Translations under genes and position numbers: made by a program | In this document: in pieces, positions 12,269 through 25,837 of the stretch | Layout of the letters: each line of letters starts with the position of its first letter | How positions within the stretch are numbered: position 1 is the stretch's first letter | Notes under the pieces: generated by a model | Databases searched by the model: none | Seen by the model: the letters and a program-made list of their open reading frames with translations, nothing else | Told to the model about the DNA's origin: nothing | Source: Cunninghamella blakesleeana | Taxonomy: Eukaryota > Mucoromycota > Mucoromycetes > Mucorales > Cunninghamellaceae | Assembly (NCBI GenBank): GCA_017871115.1 | Contig: JAFCIZ010000001.1 | Location: 911,501-975,500, forward strand | DNA length: 64,000 bases | Direction: 5' to 3'

Positions 12269-14063
12269 ATGTTAACAACACGTAAAAGAAGATATTCGGA
12301 TACACTTCCAGGTTTAACGAGTGAAAAAGAGATTGAATTAAAAAAAAAGGATAGTAATGAAAATCTTACAACTGAACAACGAGAAGAAAAACAAGAAAAA
12401 ATTTTTAAAAACCTACGATTAAGACGTATTGTCAAGGAAAACCATGGTGAAAATATAACTCAACTTGCTTTTTTTTTCAATAATAAAAATTTTACGGGTC
12501 CAGTTGGGATTGATGTTCATAAAACTTTTGATAAAAAAGGTTCTGTACAACGAGAGGAAACTGATACAAGTAATGTATTAGCTACTGTGGGTGGTTGTCA
12601 GGTAATAATACACATATACAAATATATGTTCGATCCCACTTAATTAAATGAATCTATATATACATTTCTACGAATAGGTGAATATATATGATAATGAACA
12701 TTGTGGTGACCATTTGGATATCATGTCTAATTTTAACTTGGCAAGCAAATTTACTGAAGACCAAGATAAATCAGAAAAATCTTTACAAACTGCTTGTTGG
12801 CTATATAAAAATGAAGATGCTTGGATTGCTACGGGTGGTGCTGATTGTAAAATTCACATTTTCAGTCTTGCTTATTCTAGAGAGGTTATTATATTAAAGG
12901 GTCACTCAAGTAAATAAATAAATAATAAAATAAAATAAAAATAAATAAAGATATGTATATATTAATACATACACCACGTAAAAATATTATTTAGTTAATG
13001 ATAATTTTAATATTTATATATACATATATTTTATATTTAGAGCGTATATTAGATATACAAAGTCATCCTCTAAATGATAGGTATATAATATCTGTAAGTA
13101 GTGATGATTCAGTTCGATTGTGGGATGTGGACAATAAGCGATGCTTAGCCGTATTTGAAGCTGATGCTACTGTAGCAGTAAGTTTTTAAATGAAATAATA
13201 GAGTTTTATTTTTAATTATTGGGTTTATATTACTATTTTTGCTCAGTTATTCTTTTTTTTCTACCAACTTGTATTTTGTTAGTGTTTCCATCCTTCTGGT
13301 GAATCTTTTATTACTGGCAATTCAAAAGGTGATTTTCGTTTATGGTCTATTCCAGAATCTGTTTTATTATTAGAGGATGATGAACCTTTGGAAATAACTA
13401 AAGCAAATTCTCAATTATTAAAAAAAATGCATGGTGATTGTGCTATTGGTAAGTTAATTTATTATTATTATTATTATTACTATATAAATACTATTGACAG
13501 AAGAAAAATAGAAAATGTACGTGATGTGTATATTACTGTTATTTTATTAAAAAAATGGATTGTTTATCGTTTTAGATTGTATTCGTTATGCAAATGGAAA
13601 CGTATTATCAAAATCAGTTAATGGTCGTATAGAATATTGGGATGTAGAAAAGCAAGAACATATTCGATCTTTTAGGATTAAAACAGGAGAAAATTACTCG
13701 AAATTTGATGTTAGTTTGAATGAGCAATTCTTATGTGTTGGTTCAACTCAAGGAAGTGTATTTATATATAATATTCTCACTGGAAAACTATTAACAGAGC
13801 TGTCTCATCGTCGCTCCAATCGATTAATCAAATGTTGTGTATTTTCTCGTGATTGTCGGTAATAAAAAAAAAAAAAAATATGATATAGTTGTTTTATTTT
13901 ATTTTACCCTATTGAAATACAACAAGAATAATTAATCGTTTTTTTAATTTTTTTTAGTCAAATCATTTGCGGTGGCACAGAAGGATTTATTTGGAGATAT
14001 GATTATATTGATGAAGAAACTTTAGAGAACTGGGAGTCTTGGGGAAAAAATAGATATTTGTAA
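12269..14063 (+). CDS. EED: EED-like WD40 protein, Polycomb repressive complex 2 core subunit
   Basis: WD40 propeller protein resembling EED/ESC, which scaffolds the H3K27 methyltransferase complex PRC2 in the nucleus. Exons: 12269-12601, 12678-12909, 13041-13177, 13283-13448, 13576-13858 and 13958-14063, giving 418 residues, close to human EED (441). Matching landmarks, in order, are ENITQLAFFFNN, LATVGGCQVNIYD, a TACWLY segment, WIATGGADCKIHIF, LKGHS, HPLNDRYIISVSSDDSVRLW, DCIRYANGNVLSKSVNGRIE, LCVGSTQGSVFIY and the terminal FSRDCRQIICGGTEGFIWRY. The order and loop lengths fit EED better than generic WD40 proteins. The N-terminal 50 residues are charged and probably disordered. By-eye alignment suggests several histone-binding aromatic residues are replaced (see findings). 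Confidence 0.85.
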
Positions 14064-14348
14064 ATGATATATATTGCTGTACTTGTTATGATTTTTTTTT
14101 TCAGTTTTTTTTCTTTCATTTAATAACTTTATTTTATTATAGTCATAATAATAAATAATAATAAAACGCATTCATGTTAGATTTTAAATAATTTTTTTTG
14201 AATATGAATAGATTTTTGTAATAGATGTTAAAAAATGTACTTTTTTAAACCTCCGGCTTTTTAAATTTTTGTGGTAAAAATAATTTTTTTGGTTGCAATT
14301 TTTTTTTCTTTCTTTTTACAAATACGTTTATATACACACTACATTACA

Positions 14349-15977
14349 ATGGGAGATTATCGAGATGAATATTTAGATTGGAAAAAGAAAAATAAGATGC
14401 TTATGGAACGTATAAAAAAAATAGGTAAGATATAGCCTTATAAATCTCAATACTCATTATATAATAATATTAAGATCTATTTTATGCTAATTCCTTTTAT
14501 TTTATTTTATTTTTAATATTTTTTAATAGAACAAGAAATAGATCAAAAACAAAATACACTTTTCGAGAAAAAATGTTATGCTGATTATTTAAAAGAAAAA
14601 AGCGAAAGATATAAACAATTACAGCAAAAATACCAAAGCTATGACCATTTGTTGAAGCAACTTGATGTGACTAAAACAGAGTCTGAATCGCTGTTCGAGC
14701 AACAACAGCAACAGCAACCAACTGGACGAAAAAGACGCGAAATAGCAGATCAATTAATATTAACACCCGATATCATTTGTCGTCAAATGGAACGATCATG
14801 GAAAAAAAATAATGATAACGATATATCATCAATATCATCGACATCAGAATCAGCAGCCCAAGGAAAAAACCCATTCCTTTCACATATGACTTTGGGCCAT
14901 TATCAAAAGAATATACAGCGTTTAATGGAACAGCATTCTTCTGAACAGTATTTATCATCGATAGAGGATCTTTTAAAGCAAGAAATAAATAAATTAAATC
15001 AAATCAAATTTTCGATAGACGCATTAAATAATAGAAAGCAACAGCAGAATCACCATCAAATAGAAGAAGAAGGAGAGGAAAAAGAAAAAGAGGGAAGAAA
15101 TATTAAGATGGATACTCTATCTAAAGAAGAAAAATTAAAATACATTGCTCATCAACAAAATAAACGCTTAGAACATGTAATGCAATTAGAAAAGGAGGCT
15201 GAGCATTGGAAACATCATACCAAAATGCTGGAGCATCAATTATACATAGAAACATGTCAAAGATATAATGATCCTCAGGTTCAAACAGCATATATGTAAT
15301 AGTTTTCTTTTAATTGGTCATAGTTAAAGATAGTTTATATATATATATATATATTAATAAGTAAGGGAATCAGCCGATATTCAATATATTTAAATTTATA
15401 ATCATATTATATATTGTAGAAAATTTATTAAAGCAAAGGCAACAAAAGCTAAGGAACAGTCTCAAATTTCATATGCTAAACATCATTTGGAAGAAATGGA
15501 AAAAGTACTTGCAACACTGAAAGAAAAATATAAGCCTATTGAAGACTTGGATCAAGCTATTGAAACAAAATTGGTAATAATAATATATATATCCACGTAT
15601 TCATTTAGTGAAAATTAATATATAAATAAAGATATATATTTTAATGACGTTTATTGGTTTTTCTTATTTTATATCATATTATTTTTAGAAATTTAAAATG
15701 GAAAAAGCTATGAATCTTCATTTGGAAAATCTAGAAGGACAAAAAGCGATACAAGATGAGCGCCAGAAAGTAAATATCATTATTTTTTATGTATATGTTA
15801 TATGTGTGCTTTATATTTGGTATTAACGAGTATATGTATATATATTTAGATACTAGATTTAATAGATGAAATTGATGAATTACGTGATGGATTAAATAGC
15901 AAAAAAATACGAGATGATATTTTGACAATAGATGATTTAATATTGGAAAATATAAAGTAAAAGATATATGGATTTTA

Positions 15978-16010
<33 letters not shown>

Positions 16011-17037
16011 AGCAATAGTATAAATTTCATTTAATATTAATGTATTATTATCATTATTATTATTTCTCTTCATAGTCCAAATGAAAAATTACTCAAACAA
16101 ATTGGAGATAAGTTAAACCCAAGCTATGAATTGGTAAGATATAAATAAAATTAATTATTTTATATATGTATATTTCTAACTATTCTTATTATGGTTTACT
16201 CTCTTTTTTTAGGCACCTAGTTATATTATTAAACGATTAAAGGATCAGTCATTAAAGTGTAAGATTATTAAACTTCTTTTTTTCATGGATATATATAAAT
16301 CAATACGTACATATTATAGATTAATCATTTGACAATTATTTTTAATATAATATTTGATAGATGATCTTTTATCATCTCAAGAACCATCAAGATTAAACAA
16401 TGAGTTGGAAGCATTAGGTATAATAAAAAAAAATATGAATATAATATAATGTGTTTTTTATTAATTACAACAATTGCTTTTTCTCTCTTCCACTAGTTTT
16501 ATCTTGGAACGATGAATTAAAAGGACATGGCATATTTCTTCCTGAATCTTCCAATGAAACGGATGCTATTGATATTGTTGCTCAGGCTATTAAAACTTTG
16601 AAAGGTAATCTATTCATTGCTGTATTAAAAATAAACAAATAAATAAAATGGATGTATGTATATATATAAACCAATAATTATTATCATGATTCATTATTGT
16701 ATTGTTATTTTTATTTTTATATTTGAAGATCATTCTGATAGTGATTGGAAAAACTTTACATCGGGCCAAGAAAAATTATTAAATAACAAGCTCGATTTAT
16801 TAGAAGAAGGAAGTAAAGATATTCAAGAGATAAATCAATTATTGAAAGAAAGGTATGATTATTAATAGTAAAAATAATAAGAACTGGAATAAAAAGGGGA
16901 AAGAGAGAGAATATGAACAAAACATATTAACTTGAATGTATAGAGATACAATCATTAAAGGTGACATAGGAACGGATTACACAGTACAAGATAGAAATTT
17001 GGAAGAATGGTTTCAATTAGCAGATGATCAATCTTAA
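14349..17037 (+). CDS. Coiled-coil protein of unknown function, 11 exons
   Basis: I do not recognise this protein. Exons are 14349-14424, 14530-15295, 15420-15573, 15689-15769, 15850-15956, 16076-16133, 16213-16258, 16361-16417, 16497-16604, 16729-16852 and 16944-17037, giving 556 residues with consistent frames. It begins MGDYRDEYLDWKKKNKMLME and is rich in Lys, Glu, Gln and Leu with heptad-like spacing over most of its length. One Gln-rich patch follows SLFEQ near residue 120. A Glu/Lys patch near 255 separates coil blocks. The C-terminal third is more globular (LSWNDELKGHGIFLPESSNE). Cytoskeletal or kinetochore/spindle coiled-coil families such as augmin subunits are possible candidates, but nothing diagnostic supports any one of them. 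Confidence 0.8.
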
Positions 17038-17491
17038 ATCAAATATGTATTATTTTAATTACAGCATATTATCATATCAATTTATATTATTAATATAAAT
17101 ATATTTTGAAATAAAGATTTATCTAATGCTAGTATATGTATTTAAGATTATTGAAATGAAATTTTTAATTAATTTATTGGGTATTACTACGCATACACAA
17201 AGTTGGATTTTTTGAAATAAATAAAAGAAAATTAATGCAGTATAAACTTTCCACCATAGCCTTAAATGAAGTTATAAAATTATAATAAGGCGTTGGAAAA
17301 AAAAATAGACAGATCACATAAAAAAAAGCGATATTATTATTTTTTTCGCTCTTCTTACTTTTTTTTATAGCAATAATAATAATAATAATAATAATAAAAT
17401 AATGGAATTGAAATTTTATTTTATTCTATATACGTACATGATTTTTTTTAACTGAGCAATATCTACAAAAATAAGGTATTTTTAACTACTT
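17038..17491. other. Convergent intergenic region
   Basis: 454 bases between the stops of the coiled-coil gene and the DUF1764 gene. It includes an (AAT)n tract near 17370-17400 and AATAAA-type signals on both strands. Nothing gene-like is seen. Confidence 0.45.
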
Positions 17492-18161
17492 TTAAAAACC
17501 TAAAAAAAAAGTATAAAATATATATTTTATTAATCAAGTATATATTACCAGTATAATCGAATATACTATTTAACTTACAACATTGACAATCAAATGGACA
17601 TTCTGGAGTATCTTTGCCTTCACCTATCCGTAAATCCTTGACATCATAAAGTGGATAACCATCATCAGTTGTACGTTCTATTAAAATAAAAAATAGGTAA
17701 AAAAATATATTTAATATATGATGCAATTCATATATATATATATATATCAACTTACTTGCTTTCTTTCCTCTAGAATCAGCAAAATCATCATCGTTATCCA
17801 CTACAAGTTTACGTTTATTATTAATAGTACTGTTTTTTTTGACAGCAGCCAATTCAGAAAATATAACTTCTTGTACTTTATGTTGATCTTGTTCATCTTC
17901 ATTATCGCTCGATTTTTTCTTTTCTTCTTCGATTTGAGAATTTTCATTTTCATTGGAGGCAGCAGTAGCTTTCTTTTTCTTTTGCTTTCTTTTTTGTTGT
18001 TTAGTTAATGGAGCAGTAGGCGATTCTTCTCCTTCTTCCTTTGACTTGGTAGCAATCTTTTTGGTTGCAAAGATATCATCAATTTCATTATTAGCAGAAG
18101 GTTTATCTATTACAGTTTCACCTTTTTCTTCTTTTACTTGTTTTGATTTTGATTTGGCCAT
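17492..18161 (-). CDS. DUF1764 family protein
   Basis: Small eukaryotic protein of unknown biochemical function. Exons: 18161-17756, 17677-17579 and 17499-17492, giving 170 residues. The N-terminal two thirds are Lys/Glu-rich and disordered, with a nuclear-localisation-like run (QQKRKQKKKK) and an early EIDDIFATKK motif that recurs at the N-terminus of the family. The C-terminus carries the family signature: RTTDDGYPLYDVKDLRIG, then DTPECPFDCQCCF and the stop. The final exon contributes only the last Cys codon completion, Phe and stop; reading through instead would replace the universally terminal CCF with an AT-rich tail, which supports the splice. It is divergent from the 18401 gene over 239 bases. 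Confidence 0.85.
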
Positions 18162-18400
18162 TTTATTATTTTTTTAGTATAATACAATAAAATAAAAATA
18201 TTATTAAAGAAAAAGAAGAAAAAAAAATGAATGCATAAGGTTTTTTTTTTTTTAAAAAAAAATCACTCTGGTAATTTTTTAAAGCCACTAATTTATTTTA
18301 AAAAAAAATTTAATTTTTTCGCTTTATCTCTTATTTTTTATTATTATTATAATTATTAAAACAATTCTAATTATACATTGTATATTATATAATTTAATGA
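18162..18400. promoter_or_regulatory. Divergent promoter, DUF1764 / unknown gene
   Basis: 239 bases between outward start codons. It contains a perfect T(13)A(9) inverted homopolymer at 18241-18262 and a second weaker A/T stem near 18296-18320. No specific factor site recognised. Confidence 0.45.
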
Positions 18401-19081
18401 ATGGATAAAGAGACCATCGCCCTTCTTATTCAAACTTATAAACAATATGAAATCAAGTTTTTTAACACTACTGATATAATAACCAAGTGGGCAACAGCTG
18501 ATATTGATCTACGTGATGCCTATCTTTATGGAGAAATAGGGTTTTGTTTAACAGGCTTAAAGCCATGTGTCTTGATTGATTTCCCAATTGGATTTCTTCA
18601 TCACTATATCACTTTAGTGGTACACCCATGGTTACAACAGCATAGCCAGGTACTTGATAACAACAACAACAACAACAATTGGCAGCTCTTCCCTTGTCAA
18701 CTATCGAGTCCAGAAATCCAACCTCCTCAACCAGTTTATTTTTTTTGTCAATTGCATGATCCAAGACTTGGCTCTACGACACTATTATCATTATGTATCG
18801 ATAACAAAAATAATGATTCTTCCCCTTCTATATTCCGCGTAACGTCAGAAAATACTTTAGCAACGATACTTGATTATCCTGGTCATTTACCTACATGTTT
18901 AAAAGAACTCGAAACTATGCGTGAAGTGATTTATTATGACGAGGATGAAAAGCGTGTATTAACAACGTTTGCTTGTCAATTAAAAGAAGAAGAAAAAGTA
19001 TATCAACATTTTGATCAATATAAAAATAAAATGGAAGATGTAGGATTAAAATTAAAGTTAATGATGCGACAACCATTATGA
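18401..19081 (+). CDS. Hypothetical protein, 226 residues
   Basis: Single-exon gene of unknown function. The start at 18401 is preferred because an ATG four bases upstream hits a stop after three codons. The sequence looks globular: alternating hydrophobic strands such as KPCVLIDFPIGFLHHYITLV, a Trp-containing PWLQQH segment, a short Asn run (about residues 86-93), then CQLHDPRLGSTTLLSLCID and a charged C-terminal helix. No signal peptide, membrane segment or known catalytic motif is visible. A CTSLCID-type ordering might suggest a small ubiquitin-conjugation or adaptor fold, but I cannot support that. Codon usage matches its neighbours and there is no sign of transfer. Confidence 0.75.
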   Translation: MDKETIALLIQTYKQYEIKFFNTTDIITKWATADIDLRDAYLYGEIGFCLTGLKPCVLIDFPIGFLHHYITLVVHPWLQQHSQVLDNNNNNNNWQLFPCQLSSPEIQPPQPVYFFCQLHDPRLGSTTLLSLCIDNKNNDSSPSIFRVTSENTLATILDYPGHLPTCLKELETMREVIYYDEDEKRVLTTFACQLKEEEKVYQHFDQYKNKMEDVGLKLKLMMRQPL

Positions 19082-19643
19082 ATCAGCTGCCTGATGTCAT
19101 AATTTATTTACATCATTTAAAAAATTAAAATAACTTTTTATATATTTATTATTTATTTATAACATGTGTTTTAATAAATATTGCAGCAAAAAACAAGAAT
19201 TTATATATATATATATATATGATATAAAAAGGGATAACTTGGTTATAAATACTTATAAATATATATTATATGTAAAGAAAGCATGAAAAGGATTAAATGG
19301 ATAATAATAAAATTAAATAGGAGAATCAAAAAATAGAGAATTAAAGTTCAATACTTAAGCCAAATATAGAATGATGAAATTTTAAAAAAGGATGGTGATA
19401 ACAATTCATTAGATACACCTTCCTTTTTTTTCTAAATGATAAAGAAGTCTTATTTTAAATTATTTATTATTTATTTAATTAGGGAAATAAAATTGTTTAT
19501 TGGGGTTAAAAAATATTGATAATAATAATAAAAAAGGTTTATACATTAAAAAAAAAAAATATAAAAAAATATGAATATACAAATAAAAGAAAATTGGGTA
19601 ATCAAATAAAAATCAATAAAAGAATAGTAGAAAAAGAAAAGCT
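19082..19643. other. Convergent intergenic region
   Basis: 562 bases between stop codons of the unknown 226-residue gene and the ubiquitin-AN1 gene. It holds a (TA)n run near 19204-19220 and A-rich tracts. No gene is supported. Confidence 0.45.
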
Positions 19644-21334
<1,691 letters not shown>

Positions 21335-22522
21335 TTAAGCGACAAGTTCGACAACTAAAATGAAATGAAAATAAAATAATTTAAAATATGTTAATTCTTT
21401 TTCCATATATATATTTGATTAAGAATGATTAATATAAAAAAATAAAACTTACCACCACCAGCAGCCTTGATCTTTTCTTCAGCACGACGAGAAACAAAAC
21501 GAGTGCGTACAATAACAGGTTGATTGACCTTACCTTTAGCTAAAACTTTGCCATAACCCTATGATTATTAAAAAATAAAAGTGTGAATAAAAAAAAATAA
21601 AAATCCTAATAATGGCATTCATTATTCAAAGACTTACATTTTGTAATGCATCAATAACAGGTACTTTTTCAGTATTCTTGTATTGTTCACGAACACCTTC
21701 ACCAGCTAAAGTCCAGATATGATCCAAGTTGATAACAGGACGCCAGGTAGGGTTCTTCTTTAAATGGAAATGACGCATACCTACTTTACCAAAGTAACCA
21801 GGATGGTATTTATCCATGTTGATACGATGGTGATGTTGACCACCAGCAAGACCACGACCACCAGGATGTTTTCTGTGTTTACCAACACGACCATGACCAG
21901 CGGAGACGTGACCACGCTTCTTTCTGTTGTGATGAAGTCTAGTAGGCTATAATTATTAGGATGATAGTTATCCAATAATAATATAAGTTGATATCGTTAA
22001 TATAAACCATCTATATTCTATTTATACATATACTAGTTTTAAAGCAAAAAAAAATCATGAATCAATAGAATGCCAAAAGTTGTCATAAATATATGTGTAA
22101 TGTACATGAGCTGGATTATATCTATTGCTAACTGTCTCTTTCATATTATATGATGTATATTATTTTCCATGTATTTTAATAAAAATATTGATAAAAAGTC
22201 AACTGCTGATGATCTTGTTGTTTTGGTTGTTATTATTATAAATAAATAATAGTATATATTCTGTAAGGAAGCACCTCAATCGATTTAAAAGTATTTTGGT
22301 AAAATATAAAATTCATAGTTTTGTAAAAAAAAAAAATGTAATCTAATTTTTATATCCATCTATCCATCTATCTATCTATCCATCCATCCATCAGTATATC
22401 TATTATTATTTTTTGTTGCTTATTATTGTGTATCTTTATAATAGGTGAACTATCGACATTCTATTGATCATGCTTCAAAATATGTATATTTAAATTGATG
22501 TATATATGCTGATACTTACCAT
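21335..22522 (-). CDS. RPL28: 60S ribosomal protein L28 (uL15, animal RPL27A)
   Basis: Large-subunit ribosomal protein. Exons: 22522-22520, 21946-21638, 21558-21453 and 21354-21335, giving 145 residues. Exon 1 is only the ATG; the next begins [20 protein letters not shown], continuing with the uL15 signatures [35 protein letters not shown] and [18 protein letters not shown] at the C-terminus. The ATG-only exon is inferred because CAT followed by a consensus GTAAGT sits upstream, MP-S/T-R is the expected N-terminus, and no in-frame ATG exists near the second exon. The first intron is 573 bases, far longer than most here, as often seen in fungal ribosomal protein genes. Codon choice is biased toward C-ending codons, consistent with high expression. 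Confidence 0.92.
22356..22394. repeat. ATCC/ATCT tetranucleotide microsatellite
   Basis: A run of ATCC and ATCT units inside the first intron of the uL15 gene. Related short CCATCCAT/CCATCTAT pieces recur near the eEF1B-gamma start (23310-23380), probably independent slippage. Confidence 0.7.
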
Positions 22523-23328
22523 ATTAAAAGGAGGAGGAATATTCACCTACTTGAATAATTTTTGTTCTTTTAAAAAAAGTTGAATTTGATTGTTTATTAA
22601 CACTCCGCTTCCAAATTTATTGTTGTCCTTATCCATAAATCATATATATCTATATATATATATTTATATATCCTAATTAATATTATTAAATAATAATAGG
22701 CAACACTTTTTTGTTGCAATATATTCATATATTTAGTTATTATATCAATTTTCTAAATAATATATAAATATCTATACATTTTATTATAGTTGGATATTGT
22801 TATTAACATTTACTCCTTTCACAAAAATACGCGTTAAAAAGGTCATAATATTAAAATATTTGCTGCTTTTTATTTTTTACGTTATTCAAAATTCCCTTTT
22901 TTTTTTTTTTTATTATATCATTAAAATATATTCCTGATAAGTGTTGTAGATGTATTACTATTATAATTAAAATAAAATTGCTATATCTTTAAAAATAAGT
23001 AAATAAATAATTATATAATATATATTAAAATCGAAACTCTAGATGTTTATAAACAAGTATATTAAAAACATGATACATTATAATATAGTTATATATATAT
23101 ATATATATATTGCTCAATAAAAAGAAAAAAAAAAAAAGAAAAAGAAAAAGAAAAAAAAAAAAAAAAGAGTAAAGAAATGTTGAAAAGAAGAAAAAAAAGA
23201 ATATATGATTTTGTTAACAAAAAAAAGGATATGCTGGGTTTAAATTTAAATTTAATCTTTAAGTTACAGTATGCTTTTACGTGATTCTTTTTTCTTTTTT
23301 TTTTTATCTTATCCATCCATTAATAAAT
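22523..23328. promoter_or_regulatory. Divergent promoter, uL15 / eEF1B-gamma
   Basis: 806 bases between start codons of two translation genes facing outward. It includes a TGGGTTTAAA element at 23235-23244, about 85 bases before the elongation factor ATG, a (TA)n run near 23092-23110 and an A/G-rich tract about 23117-23200. No gene seen. Confidence 0.5.
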
Positions 23329-24996
23329 ATGTCTCTTGGTGTAAGTTGACGCGACTAGATTCATGATTCATCCATCTATCTATTAGAACTATATGTTAAT
23401 TTATTTATTTTTATCCATCATCTCCCCTTTTATAGACTATCAAAACCTACCCTAACAACGCTCGTGTAGCCAAAGCTCAAATTGCTGTAAGTTTCATTCA
23501 TTTAATAATTACATTTAAAATTATAATTTATCCAATAAGGTTGGACACTATAAATTAATTCATGTATTTTTATATAATTATGTTTTATTTTTATTTAATT
23601 TAATAGGCCGCCTACAACGGTTTAAAATTCGACGTCCAAGATTTCGATCTTGCTAAAGACCGTGATGATGCTTTCTATGCTCGTCATAAAATGGGAAAGG
23701 TTCCTGTCTTTGAAGGAAATGAAGTTGACTTATTTGAATCTTCTTCTATTGCTTACTATGGTAAGTTGGATAATAATGATAATAATATATATAATAGATA
23801 AGAGCTTTGCATATATAATAGAGTAAGAACTATATATATAAATGGATAAAGCCTATATATATATATATATATATATATATGAGTGGACATTAGTTATACA
23901 AATATAAACGGATAGGAGTATGCATTTTTCTTTTTTTATTAATTTTATCCTATTTTTTATTTTATTTTACTTTATCCTTATAGCTGCCGCCAAGAAGGCC
24001 GATACCACTCTCTTAGGTTCTACTCCTGAAGAAAAGGCCCTTGTTTTACAATACATCTTTTTCTCTGAAAATGAAATCAGCAACAACCTCGGTGGATGGC
24101 TCTATCCTATCCTTGGTTATATGCCTTACCTTAAGCCCGCTTCTGATGCTGCCACTGACAGAACCAAGCGTGCTTTAGATGTTTTAAACAAAATTTTATT
24201 AACCAAGACTTACCTTGTTGGTGAATCTATCACTCTTGCCGATATCGTTGTTGTTTCCGCCCTTTCCGTTGGTTTCACCACCGTTTTCGATAAAGCCATC
24301 CGTGATCAATACAAGAATGTCACTCGTTACTATACTACTATTGTTGGTAAGGAACACTTCAAGACTTTCTTACCTAACGGTAGCCAATTAGTTGAAACCG
24401 CTATGAAATACACTCCTCCTAAGAAAGAAAAGAAGGAAACCAAGAAGCCTGAAGCTGCTCAACCTAAAAAAGAAAAGAAACCCGAAGCTGCTGCTGCTGA
24501 TGCTGAAGAAGCCCCTAAGCCCGCTCCTAAGCCTAAATCCAAATTAGATTTATTACCTCCTTCTAAATTCATCATGGATGAATGGAAACGTATGTACTCC
24601 AACAACAACACTGACGTTGCCATGAAATGGTTCTGGGAAAACCACGATCCCGAAGGTTATTCCATCTGGAGAGTCGATTACAAATACCCTGAAGATCTTA
24701 CTTTAGTCTTCATGTCCAACAACTTGATTGGTGGTTTCTTCAACCGTTTAGAAATGGCTCGTAAGTATGCTTTCGGTACTTTAGTTGTCATTGGTGAAAA
24801 TAACAACAACTCTATCTCTGGTTACTTCATCATCCGTGGTCAAGAAGTTCCTTTCGAAGTCTATGATGCTGCCGATTACGACTCTTATAACTTTGTCAAG
24901 ATTGAACCTTCTCAATACGAAGAAAAGAAGGATGAAATCTACAAGTACATGGCTTGGGAAGTTGAAGGTTTTGCTGACGGTAAAGTCTTCAAATAA
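23329..24996 (+). CDS. Translation elongation factor 1B subunit gamma
   Basis: Structural subunit of the eEF1B exchange complex, which recharges eEF1A with GTP in the cytosol. Exons: 23329-23340, 23436-23486, 23607-23760 and 23984-24996, giving 409 residues. The N-terminal half is a GST-like fold (TIKTYPNNARVAKAQIAA, KMGKVPVFEG, LFESSSIAYYAA, then TLADIVVVSAL). A Lys/Glu/Pro/Ala linker at about residues 220-260 leads into the conserved EF1G domain (LDLLPPSKFIMDEWKRMYSN, WFWENHDPEGYSIW, YKYMAWEVEGFADGKVFK). Codon use is strongly biased toward C-ending codons (AAC, TTC, GCC, ACC), unlike most genes around it, which marks high expression. The first exon codes just four residues. Confidence 0.96.
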
Positions 24997-25837
24997 ATGA
25001 TTTTTCATTTTTTTCTTTTAAAATGTCAATATCATTTTTTATGTACATATATATGTATTAGAAAATAATAATTATAATATTTTAAAATAAAGCATCTTTT
25101 TCAAAAAAAAAAAAAAAAAGCAAAACGCTTTTTTTTTTTTGTTACAATCATCATACACGTGTAATTTTAAGTAAATTTAATTGAAATATTTTTATGTCAT
25201 CATCATTATAATAATAATAAATAATGATTTAATCAGAGTAAAAAAAAAAAAAGAAAAAAGTATATTGCATGCATAAACTGGGTTTAAATCATGGTCCTAT
25301 CTTTATCACTATAACCCTTTCCCAAAACTTATTCCCATAAAATAAAAAATAAGAAATGTCATATTTCGTAAAAAAAATAAAAAAAGTAACTGTTTTGTTA
25401 CTGCTGATTAAAATGAAGAAAATAATTAAAGGTTAAATTTGGGTTTTATAGATAACATATGAAAAGCAATGATTGGTTTATGCCAATTTTTTGTTTTTTA
25501 AAAAAGCATTGTTTTTTAATGTCTGAATGTACCCACGATAATTTTCTTTTTTTCCATTATTTTCTTTTGATTTCCTTTTTAAAAAAAATAAAATACTTGG
25601 ATGTCATTTTATTTTATTTATTTATCTTATTTTAATGATTATTTCATGTATGTAAATAAAAACAACTACATGAAGCTTGGCAAAATAAATAAAAAGTATG
25701 TACGGTCAGTTTTATTTCTTTTAAAAATAAATCAATAAATAATAATAAGGTAAAGAGGAAATACTTTATGTACAAGATTTTTTTTTTCTTTTGTAAATAT
25801 ATAAAACATAACTAATCATATAAATATATATGAGTAT
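24997..25837. other. Convergent intergenic region after eEF1B-gamma
   Basis: 841 bases between convergent stops. AATAAA appears near 25086, shortly after the elongation factor stop. Poly-A runs at about 25103-25118 and 25230-25250 occur, and a copy of TGGGTTTAAA lies at 25279-25288, here away from any start codon. No gene is supported. Confidence 0.45.

Noticed and set aside
17718..18177. Plus-strand open frames opposite the DUF1764 gene
   Set aside because: Mirror of a Lys/Glu-rich coding strand, which yields Phe/Ser/Leu on the other side; the minus gene has the family signature.
22356..22394. Tetranucleotide tract considered as a transposon end or telomere-like repeat
   Set aside because: It is a short ATCC/ATCT microsatellite inside an intron, without terminal inverted repeats or a target duplication.
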